Origin: Actinomycetes bacterium
GTDB taxonomy: Bacteria; Actinomycetota; Acidimicrobiia; Acidimicrobiales; Acidimicrobiaceae
NCBI GenBank assembly: GCA_021819025.1
Contig: JAKASN010000077.1
Coordinates: forward strand, 1 to 7,594
DNA length: 7,594 nt
Reading direction: 5' to 3'
The notes below the pieces were generated by a model that worked only from the letters and a program-made list of their open reading frames with translations, did not search any database and was not told where the DNA came from. Both the position numbers and the translations under genes were made by a program. Of the stretch, positions 1 to 6,563 are shown piece after piece; position 1 is the stretch's first letter, and each line of letters opens with the position of its first letter.

Positions 1-1
1 A

Positions 2-442
2 CTCGACGAGGTATGCGAGCGACTAGGTGTGCAACGCTTGAGCGGCCTGCACTGCTATGACGTATTCGCCGGTGCGGACAAGATCGAGGAGATCTTTTCC
101 GACGAGCCGGGAACTTACCTGCTGACGGATTTTCTCATCCAGAGTTTCCGCAAGACGGTAATCTCCGAACTTGGGCTCGATCGCTACCCGGAACTCCTTG
201 GCGACTACTTCGGCCACTACAGGCGGGTGGTCTGGATAGCGCAGAGGCCGTCTCCCAAGCTCGCCGACGAGGCACAATCAATCGCAGCGATGCTCGGGCT
301 GCCTTTGGTTACTATTCCAACTGGTGGCCATGGACTCGAGTTAGCCCTAGAGAGCCTTATTGAAAATTCTGCTGTAATCGGAGGTAAAATGCGAAGCGAC
401 GGAGATCTACTTGGAGAGGGCGAATTCGCCCACGCGCTATGA
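2..442 (+). CDS. DUF1638-family protein, 3' part (gene enters from left edge)
   Basis: The frame is open to the first base of the window with no stop, so the GTG at 29 is not the true start; the last 146 residues are visible. The reading (LDEVCERLGV, then GLHCYDVFAG) carries what I recognise as DUF1638 features: a PGTYLLTDFL segment, then LGLDRYPEL, then YFGHYRRVVWIAQ, then a helix and a LGLPL strand near the C-terminus. The biochemical role of DUF1638 is not established. In bacteria it often sits in clusters with corrinoid proteins, MttB-like methyltransferases and folate C1 enzymes, and the next gene here is an MTHFR-family member that overlaps it by ATGA, suggesting translational coupling. 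The tail after about residue 120 (GKMRSDGDLLGEGEFAHAL) is a non-conserved extension. The family call is from memory of the motif pattern; the role in methyl-group catabolism is inferred from context. Confidence 0.8.
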   Translation, partial: LDEVCERLGVQRLSGLHCYDVFAGADKIEEIFSDEPGTYLLTDFLIQSFRKTVISELGLDRYPELLGDYFGHYRRVVWIAQRPSPKLADEAQSIAAMLGLPLVTIPTGGHGLELALESLIENSAVIGGKMRSDGDLLGEGEFAHAL

Positions 443-1320
443 CTGGCGAAAAGCGTAGCTTGGGCACGCTTTTGGAGCATTCCAGACTTGAGGTAATTCC
501 CACCAAGGACGTAGCAGACGCGGTGGTGAAGTGGGTTCCGCGGGACGTACTGCTAACCGTGACAGCGTCGCCGGTTAAGGGGCTTGAGGCAACCCTTGCA
601 CTGACGAGGCGTCTCGTTGGCGAGGGATATCGGGTGGTGCCGCACATCTCGGCTCGATTGGTCTCCGATCTCTCTGAGCTTGAGAAGGTCAGCGAGGAAC
701 TGGTGGCACTGGGCATAGACGATATATTTGTACCCGCAGGAGATGCAGATCCGCCTGTTGGGCCTTTCGACAGCGCGCTGGCCATGTTGCAAGCGCTCAA
801 GTCGCTGGGAAATCCCTTCCCCAACGTTGGCATCACCGGTTATCCAGAGACTCATCCAAAGATCACCGACGACGTCACCATCCAAGCGATGTGGGACAAG
901 CGTCAATATGCGACCTACATCGTGAGCAACTTATGTTTTGATCACGCAACAATTCGGCGATGGATCGAGCGAGTGCGCAGTCGGGGTGTAACGCTGCCTC
1001 TCTATGTTGGCATTGCAGCTCCCATCGATCGAGCCAAGCTATTCGACGTGGCGACAAAGATTGGAGTCGGGGAGTCCGCGAAGTTCTTGACACGCCATGC
1101 GGAGTGGTTCTTGAGAATGGGCGCGCCCGGAGGTTACAACCCGGTTCGCCTCTTGCAGCGTCTCAACCGCACCCTGATTGCGGAAGAGTCGGGGATTGCC
1201 GGTCTTCATATCTTTAGCTTTAACCAGATCAGCAAGACAGAGGAGTGGCGCCAAGCCCAGCTGGCGCGTTTTGGGGTGGCGCAATCGAGCTCGGCTCCGC
1301 ACGAGGCGGCACAAGCTTAA
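439..1320 (+). CDS. Methylenetetrahydrofolate reductase-family protein (MetF-like)
   Basis: A 293-residue protein with the MetF TIM-barrel pattern. LEVIPTK (17-23) matches the SFEFFPPK strand with the catalytic Glu at E18. PHISAR (68-73) follows. VPAGDADPP (98-106) holds the Asp of the RGD-type FAD site. GITGYPETHP (131-140) matches AAYPEVHP, and YVGIAAPID (189-197) matches the PGIMPI segment. At the usual ITQFFFD position this protein has IVSNLCFD (161-168), so the folate-contacting Gln is replaced, probably by N164. The fold interconverts 5,10-methylene- and 5-methyl-tetrahydrofolate with FAD in the cytosol. It starts at ATG 439, overlapping the upstream stop by ATGA, so it shares an operon with the DUF1638 gene. 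In that context it may run oxidatively to drain methyl groups taken from methylated amines or ethers rather than serve methionine synthesis; this is inference. The last ~15 residues are a low-complexity Ser/Ala tail. Confidence 0.87.
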   Translation: MTGEKRSLGTLLEHSRLEVIPTKDVADAVVKWVPRDVLLTVTASPVKGLEATLALTRRLVGEGYRVVPHISARLVSDLSELEKVSEELVALGIDDIFVPAGDADPPVGPFDSALAMLQALKSLGNPFPNVGITGYPETHPKITDDVTIQAMWDKRQYATYIVSNLCFDHATIRRWIERVRSRGVTLPLYVGIAAPIDRAKLFDVATKIGVGESAKFLTRHAEWFLRMGAPGGYNPVRLLQRLNRTLIAEESGIAGLHIFSFNQISKTEEWRQAQLARFGVAQSSSAPHEAAQA

Positions 1321-1630
1321 TCTCAACGCGAATAATTGTCGAACGCATCCTTTGATGAGAGTTTGAGTTGATTCGATATCGCCTTCAACGTTCGCGTTGC
1401 ATGGGCTCCTAGTCTTCAAGACGGTCTAGCCAAATCACCGCAACGAGTTGTTTTCGATGCTTACCGGTGGGCTCAGACCTAGGCGTCGCCGAGCCTGGAG
1501 CTACGGCTGGAATCGTAAACGTGACAGCCGTGTCGGGCCAGGCACGCCAATGTCGATGGCATAAAGGCGTCAAAGTACTCCTGCGAACCTTCACTTGGTT
1601 TACAGTGCTTCGATTTATGGGGTTTTCGTT
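1321..1630. other. Intergenic stretch after the MTHFR gene; no gene recognised
   Basis: About 310 bases with no convincing coding frame on either strand. It contains a perfect 9-nt inverted repeat, CAACGCGAA at 1324-1332 and TTCGCGTTG at 1391-1399. The right arm is also part of a short UUCG-loop hairpin (CAACG-TTCG-CGTTG, 1386-1399). No U-tract follows, so a classic intrinsic terminator for the DUF1638-MTHFR operon is not visible, although the UUCG hairpin could help stop transcription. The small palindrome GTCTTcAAGAC lies near 1413-1423. Confidence 0.4.
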
Positions 1631-1689
1631 TGCAACTATGCTACGACTTGCTATTAAAGTTGCACACGTGTGTAATTACACGCTATGAT
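1631..1689 (+). promoter_or_regulatory. Predicted promoter with overlapping palindromic operators
   Basis: A TTGCAC box at 1660-1665 and a TATGAT box at 1684-1689, 18 bases apart, form a plausible sigma-70-type promoter for the SpeD-like/acyltransferase operon. The spacer is filled by two perfect overlapping palindromes: CACACGTGTG (1663-1672) and GTGTAATTACAC (1670-1681). A third inverted repeat, TGCAACT (1631-1637) with AGTTGCA (1658-1664), lies just upstream. Dyads between -35 and -10 are typical binding sites for a dimeric repressor or a MerR-type regulator. No regulator gene is present in the window. The palindromes are exact; the promoter boxes are a sequence match only. Confidence 0.5.
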
Positions 1690-1715
1690 GTTACCTCACC
1701 GGCCATTTGGCTTTG

Positions 1716-1870
1716 AGCGATTTGAGTGTCGCTAGTACAAGACGATCGATTGATAGGTGTTGCCCGGTCTGGAGATGGGTTGTTAACCTGTGAGCATCTC
1801 CAAGGCCGGATAAGGCGGGCCATCTGTGAAGGCCCGCTTGAGCAATGACGTTTGGCGCCTGGCGCCCAGA
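1716..1870 (+). promoter_or_regulatory. Hairpin-rich 5' leader of the SpeD-like operon
   Basis: If transcription starts just after the TATGAT box, the leader is about 195 nt and strongly folded. A small stem AGCGA/TCGCT occupies 1716-1733. A 7-bp stem GGAGATG (1771-1777) with CATCTCC (1795-1801) encloses GGTT-gtt-AACC (1778-1788), with CCGG arms further out (1764-1767 and 1806-1809). A second stem GCGGGCC (1815-1821) with GGCCCGC (1831-1837) has a 9-nt loop. The tandem repeat TGGCGCC-TGGCGCC follows at 1853-1866. No U-tract follows either strong hairpin, so a simple terminator is unlikely; an attenuator, riboswitch-like element or stability element is possible. I do not recognise a known riboswitch class. 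Confidence 0.4.
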
Positions 1871-1890
1871 CCTCACGTTGGATCTGCAAA

Positions 1891-2265
1891 ATGAATAATG
1901 CGCCGCCGCTTCCCCGGGCAGAGATGTTGGATCTCGCACCCGACATATACCGACAGCGACTCGTTGTCGAGGGAGTACCTGCTGGACCGATATCGGACCG
2001 GAAGATATCTTCGTATTTGAAATCTCTCTCGCGCGTTTGCGAGATGAAGGTTTTGATCGAACCCGTGACACATCGTTCCGATCGATTTGGTTGGGCTGGC
2101 TGGATCCACTGGGAGACCTCAGGGGCCCATTTCTACGCGTGGGAGGAGCCGAGGCTCTTTTTCAGTGTCGATATCTACACATGCAAGGCGTTTGATCCCG
2201 GCGTCGTCATCGAGTTCACACGCAAATCTTTTAATGCCTCAGAGATCGTCGCACGGGAGTTCTGA
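1891..2265 (+). CDS. SpeD-like (S-adenosylmethionine decarboxylase family) small protein
   Basis: A 124-residue protein from ATG 1891. TTG 1852 (137 aa) and ATG 1924 (113 aa, conserved part begins LAPDIYRQRL) are alternatives; all have weak ribosome sites. WETSGAHFYAWEEP (74-87) followed by SVDIYTC (92-98) aligns with the class 1B AdoMetDC core, typically ESHISIHTWPE then VDIYTCG. By that alignment S77 sits at the self-cleaving Ser that becomes the pyruvoyl group and C98 at the catalytic Cys, but the usual Glu before the Ser is T76, the His after it is G78, and the His of HTWPE is Y82. Length fits the ~120-residue family. Canonical members decarboxylate SAM for spermidine synthesis; some diverged homologues decarboxylate ornithine or arginine. 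No spermidine synthase lies nearby. The stop overlaps the acyltransferase start in TGATG, so the two are co-translated. Family membership is fairly sure; activity and substrate are open. Confidence 0.75.
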   Translation: MNNAPPLPRAEMLDLAPDIYRQRLVVEGVPAGPISDRKISSYLKSLSRVCEMKVLIEPVTHRSDRFGWAGWIHWETSGAHFYAWEEPRLFFSVDIYTCKAFDPGVVIEFTRKSFNASEIVAREF

Positions 2266-3134
2266 TGTCTCTTGAGACTATACGGCCAAGCAAAAGCGAA
2301 GTCGATTTCGTCAAGGATGTGTCCTACACCGTGGTAGAGGGGAAGGATGCAACGCTTTTCGGTGTATACGTATTTCGTTCTGAGGATATTGGTTCTGAAT
2401 TGGCGCGATTTGTCGAGCGAGAGGTTTTTCTGGAGGCGTTTGGGAATACCCGAGAGCAGCTTGCCTTGGAATATGAAAAGTATGAATCTCGCTCAGTGTT
2501 TTTTTGTGTGGTTGATCACCGACGTATGATACCAGTAGGTGCAATGCGGGTCATGCTTCCCACAGACAGTGGAGGGAACTCTAAAACACTCGATGATATT
2601 GAAGGCTATTGGGGCACTCGTCGAGGGGATCTGAAAATTCGTAATGGCGAAGCGTTTCCATATAAAGATGGCTGGGATATCGGAACACTTGCCGTAACAA
2701 GTGAGTTTCAGGGGAGAGCAACTGCCGGCGTAGTAGCGGTAGGGTTATATCATGCCTACACCTCGACTGCGAAGCGTTGTGGTGTTGACTGGACGATCGC
2801 AATTTTGGATAATAAGTTATTCCGTTTCGGAAATTGGCAGTTCAAAGGCACTTGGTCACAGTTTGACGGGCTTGGCCTTCAGGCCTATCTCGGGTCGCTA
2901 GCGTCTCTTCCCGTCTGGTGTCAATTGAGCGAGTGGGAAAGCAGACTTCACGTCAAGGACACAGTTCTTCACGGCCTTGTCTTTCGAGGTGATGGATATG
3001 GACCGATCCTTAGGCCTCTGCGACCCGAATTGGGTGCAAAGTTGGTTTTCGACGTTATCTCGAAGCCAGAACCTACTGACGCGATTATCGACTTGCGTAA
3101 TCGACGTATTGCTTCTGGATTGTCTGAATATTAA
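2265..3134 (+). CDS. LuxI-like GNAT-fold acyltransferase (autoinducer-synthase-like)
   Basis: A 289-residue cytosolic protein starting at ATG 2265 inside TGATG, with GGGAG five bases upstream (2255-2259). The pattern is that of LuxI/exosortase-associated acyltransferases. An N-terminal helix (46-60, ending EVFLEAFG) leads to an acidic segment LEYEKYESRSVFFCVVD (68-84), which recalls the E...YD..S.HLLV stretch of LuxI. A GNAT beta strand with PVGAMRVMLP (90-99) corresponds to the GT.RL strand. GWDIGTLAVTSEFQGR (136-151) corresponds to the E.SRLAV..... segment, followed by helix 152-171 and strand VDWTIAILD (174-182). A ~100-residue C-terminal part (WSQFDGLGLQAYLGSLASLPVW onward) is unassigned and makes it longer than LuxI (~200). 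The family moves acyl groups from acyl-ACP or acyl-CoA to an amine, which for LuxI is SAM. The SpeD-like partner suggests the acceptor is a decarboxylated product; this is inference. The stop overlaps the convergent GGDEF-EAL gene by 4 bp. A plain GNAT of other function is possible. Confidence 0.65.
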   Translation: MSLETIRPSKSEVDFVKDVSYTVVEGKDATLFGVYVFRSEDIGSELARFVEREVFLEAFGNTREQLALEYEKYESRSVFFCVVDHRRMIPVGAMRVMLPTDSGGNSKTLDDIEGYWGTRRGDLKIRNGEAFPYKDGWDIGTLAVTSEFQGRATAGVVAVGLYHAYTSTAKRCGVDWTIAILDNKLFRFGNWQFKGTWSQFDGLGLQAYLGSLASLPVWCQLSEWESRLHVKDTVLHGLVFRGDGYGPILRPLRPELGAKLVFDVISKPEPTDAIIDLRNRRIASGLSEY

Positions 3135-5452
3135 ATCGCGAAACGCGATATTATTCTCCGATCCCGCTGTAGCTTTATGATGGTCTCCAGGACGTTCGGT
3201 TCGGCCACCGGTCTAGATAGATAATATCCCTGGATTGCGTCGCAGCCAAGCCGTATTATTTGGCGGCTCTGATCTGCGGTTTCAACCCCTTCCGCAGTAG
3301 TGGATATGCCAAGAGATCGCGCCATTGCAACGATGGCTGCAATTAGGGTGGCGTCTGCAGAATCTGGCCTCTCGAGTGAGTCCACAAAAGTCTTATCGAT
3401 TTTGAGCTTATCCACAGGGAATTTTGTGAGATATGCGAGTGAGGAATATCCGGAGCCGAAGTCATCGATTGCTAGGCGGACTGAGATATCCTTGAGAGAT
3501 CTGAGGATTGTTGCCGAACGTTCCGGATTCTCCATCACCATGGACTCGGTAATTTCTATGCATAGATTCTCGCCCCGAATTTTGTGTTTTGCGAGCATTG
3601 CCGCTACTCTGTCGGCAAGTTTTTCGTCGACCAATTGAGCGGCCGATAGATTGACCGCAACATAAAAATCGCTGGTCACCTCCGGGACCGCTAGGAAGTC
3701 TCTGGTCTTACGGACGGCGGTGTCCATTACCCATGAACCAATTTCGAGAATCAGTCCAGATTCTTCTGCTAGGGGAATGAAGGTCGTGGGAGGTATGAGA
3801 CCATGAATGGGATGTTGCCAACGAATAAGCGCCTCTACGCCTTCGACGTATCCAGTTTGGGTGTTCACGACAGGTTGGTATACCAAGAACAGCTGTTGGA
3901 GCTCGAGCGCTCCTCTTAGGTCGTATTTGAGTTCGAGCCGTCGCGTCACCTCAGTTTGCATAGAGGTGTTGAAAATAACTACCGTGTCCCTGCCGGCAGC
4001 CTTCGCCTGGTACATTGCGGTATCGGCGTTTCGCAACAGTTCCTCAGCGTTGGGAGATTCCGCAGATGATGCCGTAGCTAGTCCAAGGCTGCCCGTAACG
4101 TAGAGTTTTACGCCGTCCACCACAAAGGGGTCGCGTAGAGAGTCGCGAAGTCCGCACGCGATTCTATAAGCGAGGTCAAGGCTCTCAATGTCTTGAAGCA
4201 CTACCAGAAATTCGTCGCCACCGAGACGAGCCACAAGGTCTAGTCGGCGGACATTGGCGCGAAGCCTCTCTGCCACGCTGACTAGGAGATGATCGCCATG
4301 TGAATGCCCGAATGTGTCGTTTACCATTTTGAACTGGTCAAGGTCGATAAAGATGAGAGCAAGTGATTTTCCGGTTTGAGCCATGTCTGTGAGCAGACGC
4401 GACATCCTTTCTGTTACGAGTCTGCGATTTGGAAGGCCTGTCAATGTGTCATGGGCGGCTATGTGTGCCAGCTGCTCCTCGGATTTCTTCGCTGACCAGA
4501 TTGCGCGAAGCACACGAGTTGTCGCTGTGGTCACGAGCCCAAGGTCCACCAGAAAGATTACCGCGCGATCCGACAAGGAAGCTGAACGCTCTCCAAAGAT
4601 AAGGAACGCGGGAGTGGCTAGGGACAACGCAATCAGAGAGACTTGTATCCGTTTATAGCCGGCGCCGAAAAGGCTCTTTGTGTCAGAGAGCAGTTGCATG
4701 GATGGATTCAGAGCGCACGAGCCGGCAAAGATGTAGGCAGCACCGTATGGAATGCCGAGCATAATTACAGAAAATCTAAAAGTATCTGAATCGGCAAGCA
4801 TATAGATAGTGTCGCCAACGAACATAGAGAAGAACGCTGCTAACAGAAGCCAATAGGCAGAGGTCCTTTTTAGGTCCGTGGTAAATGCGAGACGCAGAAC
4901 CAGAACTACGAGCAAAGCTGACAGCGGAGGATAGGTGACGAGGGTGAGGCGGATCGTGAGCGACGTACCGTGCGACAACAACAATGGACCGATCAGGTAA
5001 ACCCACGCGACAGCAAGGATTGACAATCCTGCCATTAGACCATCAAGAATCGCATCTAGGTTGTCGCGCTTGCCTCTTGGGTTTGAGCCGGAGAAACGTA
5101 GTAAACCAATGGCCAGTAAGGCGTATCCCGGGATTGTAATGAGATCTGGAAGAATCGACCTTGTGTGCGTAAGATTTCCGAGCGTATGCAACAGTGCGCC
5201 TGTTACTGCGCCAATTAGGAACAGCCAAAGGGCCGCAAAGATTACCCACCAATTCCATCTCGGGACCGGTTTGAACCTTATTATTGCGTATCCGACGGCG
5301 CCGGCACTTCCCATCCCGAGCACAATGGGCCAGTACGGTTCGAACGGTCCGAATATTCCTAACGAAAACGCGAGCAGGCTAACCAGGCCCAATAAGAGGA
5401 ACCATTGCCAAAGTTCAATTTTCGCTACTCGTTTTTCTGGTTGAACGGCCAT
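3131..5452 (-). CDS. Membrane-bound bifunctional GGDEF-EAL c-di-GMP enzyme
   Basis: I place the start at ATG 5452 (773 aa) because GGAAG lies about 7 bases upstream; a GTG at 5500 would add 16 residues without such a site. Residues 14-316 hold about ten hydrophobic helices, forming a polytopic sensor-like membrane domain with no known ligand. A GGDEF domain (about 329-494) has an intact GGDEF motif at 411-415, an inhibitory RxxD site (RRLD) five residues upstream at 402-405, and the FIDLDQFKMVNDTFGH segment. The EAL domain (about 509-759) has EALIRW (540-545), NLSA (601-604), EITES (633-637), DDFGSGYSSL (663-672), KLKIDKTF (682-689) and QGYYLSRP (741-748), so all usual metal- and substrate-binding motifs are present. 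It should therefore be able both to make c-di-GMP from GTP, with feedback inhibition, and to hydrolyse it at the membrane; net direction cannot be read from sequence. It ends tail to tail over the acyltransferase stop (4-bp overlap). Confidence 0.97.
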   Translation of the reverse strand: MAVQPEKRVAKIELWQWFLLLGLVSLLAFSLGIFGPFEPYWPIVLGMGSAGAVGYAIIRFKPVPRWNWWVIFAALWLFLIGAVTGALLHTLGNLTHTRSILPDLITIPGYALLAIGLLRFSGSNPRGKRDNLDAILDGLMAGLSILAVAWVYLIGPLLLSHGTSLTIRLTLVTYPPLSALLVVLVLRLAFTTDLKRTSAYWLLLAAFFSMFVGDTIYMLADSDTFRFSVIMLGIPYGAAYIFAGSCALNPSMQLLSDTKSLFGAGYKRIQVSLIALSLATPAFLIFGERSASLSDRAVIFLVDLGLVTTATTRVLRAIWSAKKSEEQLAHIAAHDTLTGLPNRRLVTERMSRLLTDMAQTGKSLALIFIDLDQFKMVNDTFGHSHGDHLLVSVAERLRANVRRLDLVARLGGDEFLVVLQDIESLDLAYRIACGLRDSLRDPFVVDGVKLYVTGSLGLATASSAESPNAEELLRNADTAMYQAKAAGRDTVVIFNTSMQTEVTRRLELKYDLRGALELQQLFLVYQPVVNTQTGYVEGVEALIRWQHPIHGLIPPTTFIPLAEESGLILEIGSWVMDTAVRKTRDFLAVPEVTSDFYVAVNLSAAQLVDEKLADRVAAMLAKHKIRGENLCIEITESMVMENPERSATILRSLKDISVRLAIDDFGSGYSSLAYLTKFPVDKLKIDKTFVDSLERPDSADATLIAAIVAMARSLGISTTAEGVETADQSRQIIRLGCDAIQGYYLSRPVAEPNVLETIIKLQRDRRIISRFAI

Positions 5453-6198
5453 CAAGTACTTCCGGGTTGGCGCGAAGAGGCACACTGCTCTTATCGGCAC
5501 TTACCGTGTCTGCCTTGAAGCAAGGTTTTGACGGCATTGTTACCTAGGCGAGAAACGGGAATAAGCCTTTGTACTGGTGGGACGTGATCCAGGACCAAGT
5601 AATTCGGCGCGAATATAGGTCGCGAGTCGACCTTGCCGAAATCGCGATAGCCGCTCTTCAGATTTTAGCGGCCGAGTGGTCGGGGGGAATCTCACCACCC
5701 AGCTCTCACAGATTCCGGGCGTGACAGTCTCCCGTCATCTGGCTAGTGTCATCTAGCTGGGAATACAGTGCGTACCCACGACCAGTAGGCAAAGAGCGCT
5801 GGTGAGTGTCGTTTGACCCCACGGAGCCACTTCAGTGCCCGCCGAAGGCTGGTACGCGGTCGTTTGCATTTCTGTTGGGCCTAACGAATGAGATATTCGT
5901 CGATTCGTATCAGAATGTCAACGGACATGAAAAAATTCAAGAATATGGCCAGGTGAAGTGCATGAGTATGGCCACGTTAGATGCATATGGGATGGTCCGC
6001 ACACCGTGGGCTGGTCTCGGATCTTCTTGATTCGAGATTGAGCCCGCCAGAGAGGTTTGTCAATCACGTTTGGGTAACAGAAAGATAAAGGCCCTTTCTA
6101 GGGTGAAATGCGTGTGAGCACCGCGACGGTCGGGCACGGTAAGGCAAGCCCTCGATACGCAGAGCGAGGGGAGACACTGGCTAGTTGGCGCTGAGTTG
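5453..6198. other. Long non-coding stretch; no gene recognised
   Basis: About 750 bases upstream of the GGDEF-EAL gene without a credible coding region; the longest plus frame (5806-6030) has no ribosome site or recognisable motif. Visible small structures are a near-tandem 14-bp repeat beginning GTCATCT (5734-5747 and 5748-5761, 11 of 14 bases identical); a hairpin CTCGGATC/GATTCGAG (6016-6036) with a 5-nt loop; and a hairpin CCCTCG/CGAGGG (6149-6170). None has a U-tract. The GGDEF-EAL promoter should lie near 5460-5560 on the minus strand, but I see no strong boxes. The right part adjoins an IS110-type remnant and may be flanking debris of that element. Confidence 0.4.
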
Positions 6199-6459
6199 CT
6201 AGGCGACCCGTTCAGTAAGGTTTCCGTCGAATCCGAGCGCTTCGATCCTGCGTGCGAGCCGCTTCGCCTCGATGGCGGGATCATGGCGGCGCTCGAACTA
6301 TTCGGCACCGAGGTCTTCAAAGAATGCGCCGTTGGTGAGCAGGTACCAGATGGTTGCGACGATCGAGTTTGCCACCGCGACTGCTGCTTTATTCGGTCCG
6401 CGCCGCCTAGCGATGCGGGAGTACTGGGCCGAGTCGTAGGTCCCCTTGGTGAGTATTAC
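6199..6459 (-). pseudogene. IS110-family transposase, C-terminal remnant
   Basis: Read on the minus strand from about 6459, the frame gives VILTKGTYDSAQYSRIARRR, then GPNKAAVAVANSIVATIWYL and LTNGAFFEDLGAE. After an in-frame TAG (6298-6300) it continues FERRHDPAIEAKRLARRIEA and on to a TAG at 6199-6201. This is the conserved C-terminal part of IS110 transposases: T(K/R)..YL.AQ..R...RRG...A..AVA..I....W..L, then DLG..YF. The TAG stands where the family has Tyr before Phe. Another in-frame stop and loss of similarity appear just upstream (near 6480), so roughly the first three quarters of a ~400-residue protein is missing. It is a decayed fragment with no expected activity. IS110 elements lack the usual long terminal inverted repeats, so the original boundaries cannot be placed. 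Confidence 0.8.
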
Positions 6460-6563
6460 GAAACTCTTTACCACGGCATCCAGCTATTCTTTCCAGCCCA
6501 CTCAATGTATCACATCTGACGGTGCGCGTCCGCTGCGATACGCTGCTCCCGTGGGTAGTCCCG

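Noticed and set aside
1852..1890. TTG start giving a 13-residue N-terminal extension of the SpeD-like protein
   Set aside because: The extension overlaps the TGGCGCC repeat of the leader, has no clear ribosome site and adds no conserved sequence; ATG 1891 or 1924 is more likely.
3300..5444. Plus-strand frames inside the GGDEF-EAL gene
   Set aside because: They are antisense shadows of a clearly conserved minus-strand protein.
5453..5500. GTG 5500 start for the GGDEF-EAL protein
   Set aside because: ATG 5452 has a GGAAG site at proper spacing and leads straight into the first membrane helix.
5806..6030. A 74-codon plus-strand reading frame
   Set aside because: It has no ribosome site, no recognisable motif and a composition like the surrounding non-coding DNA.
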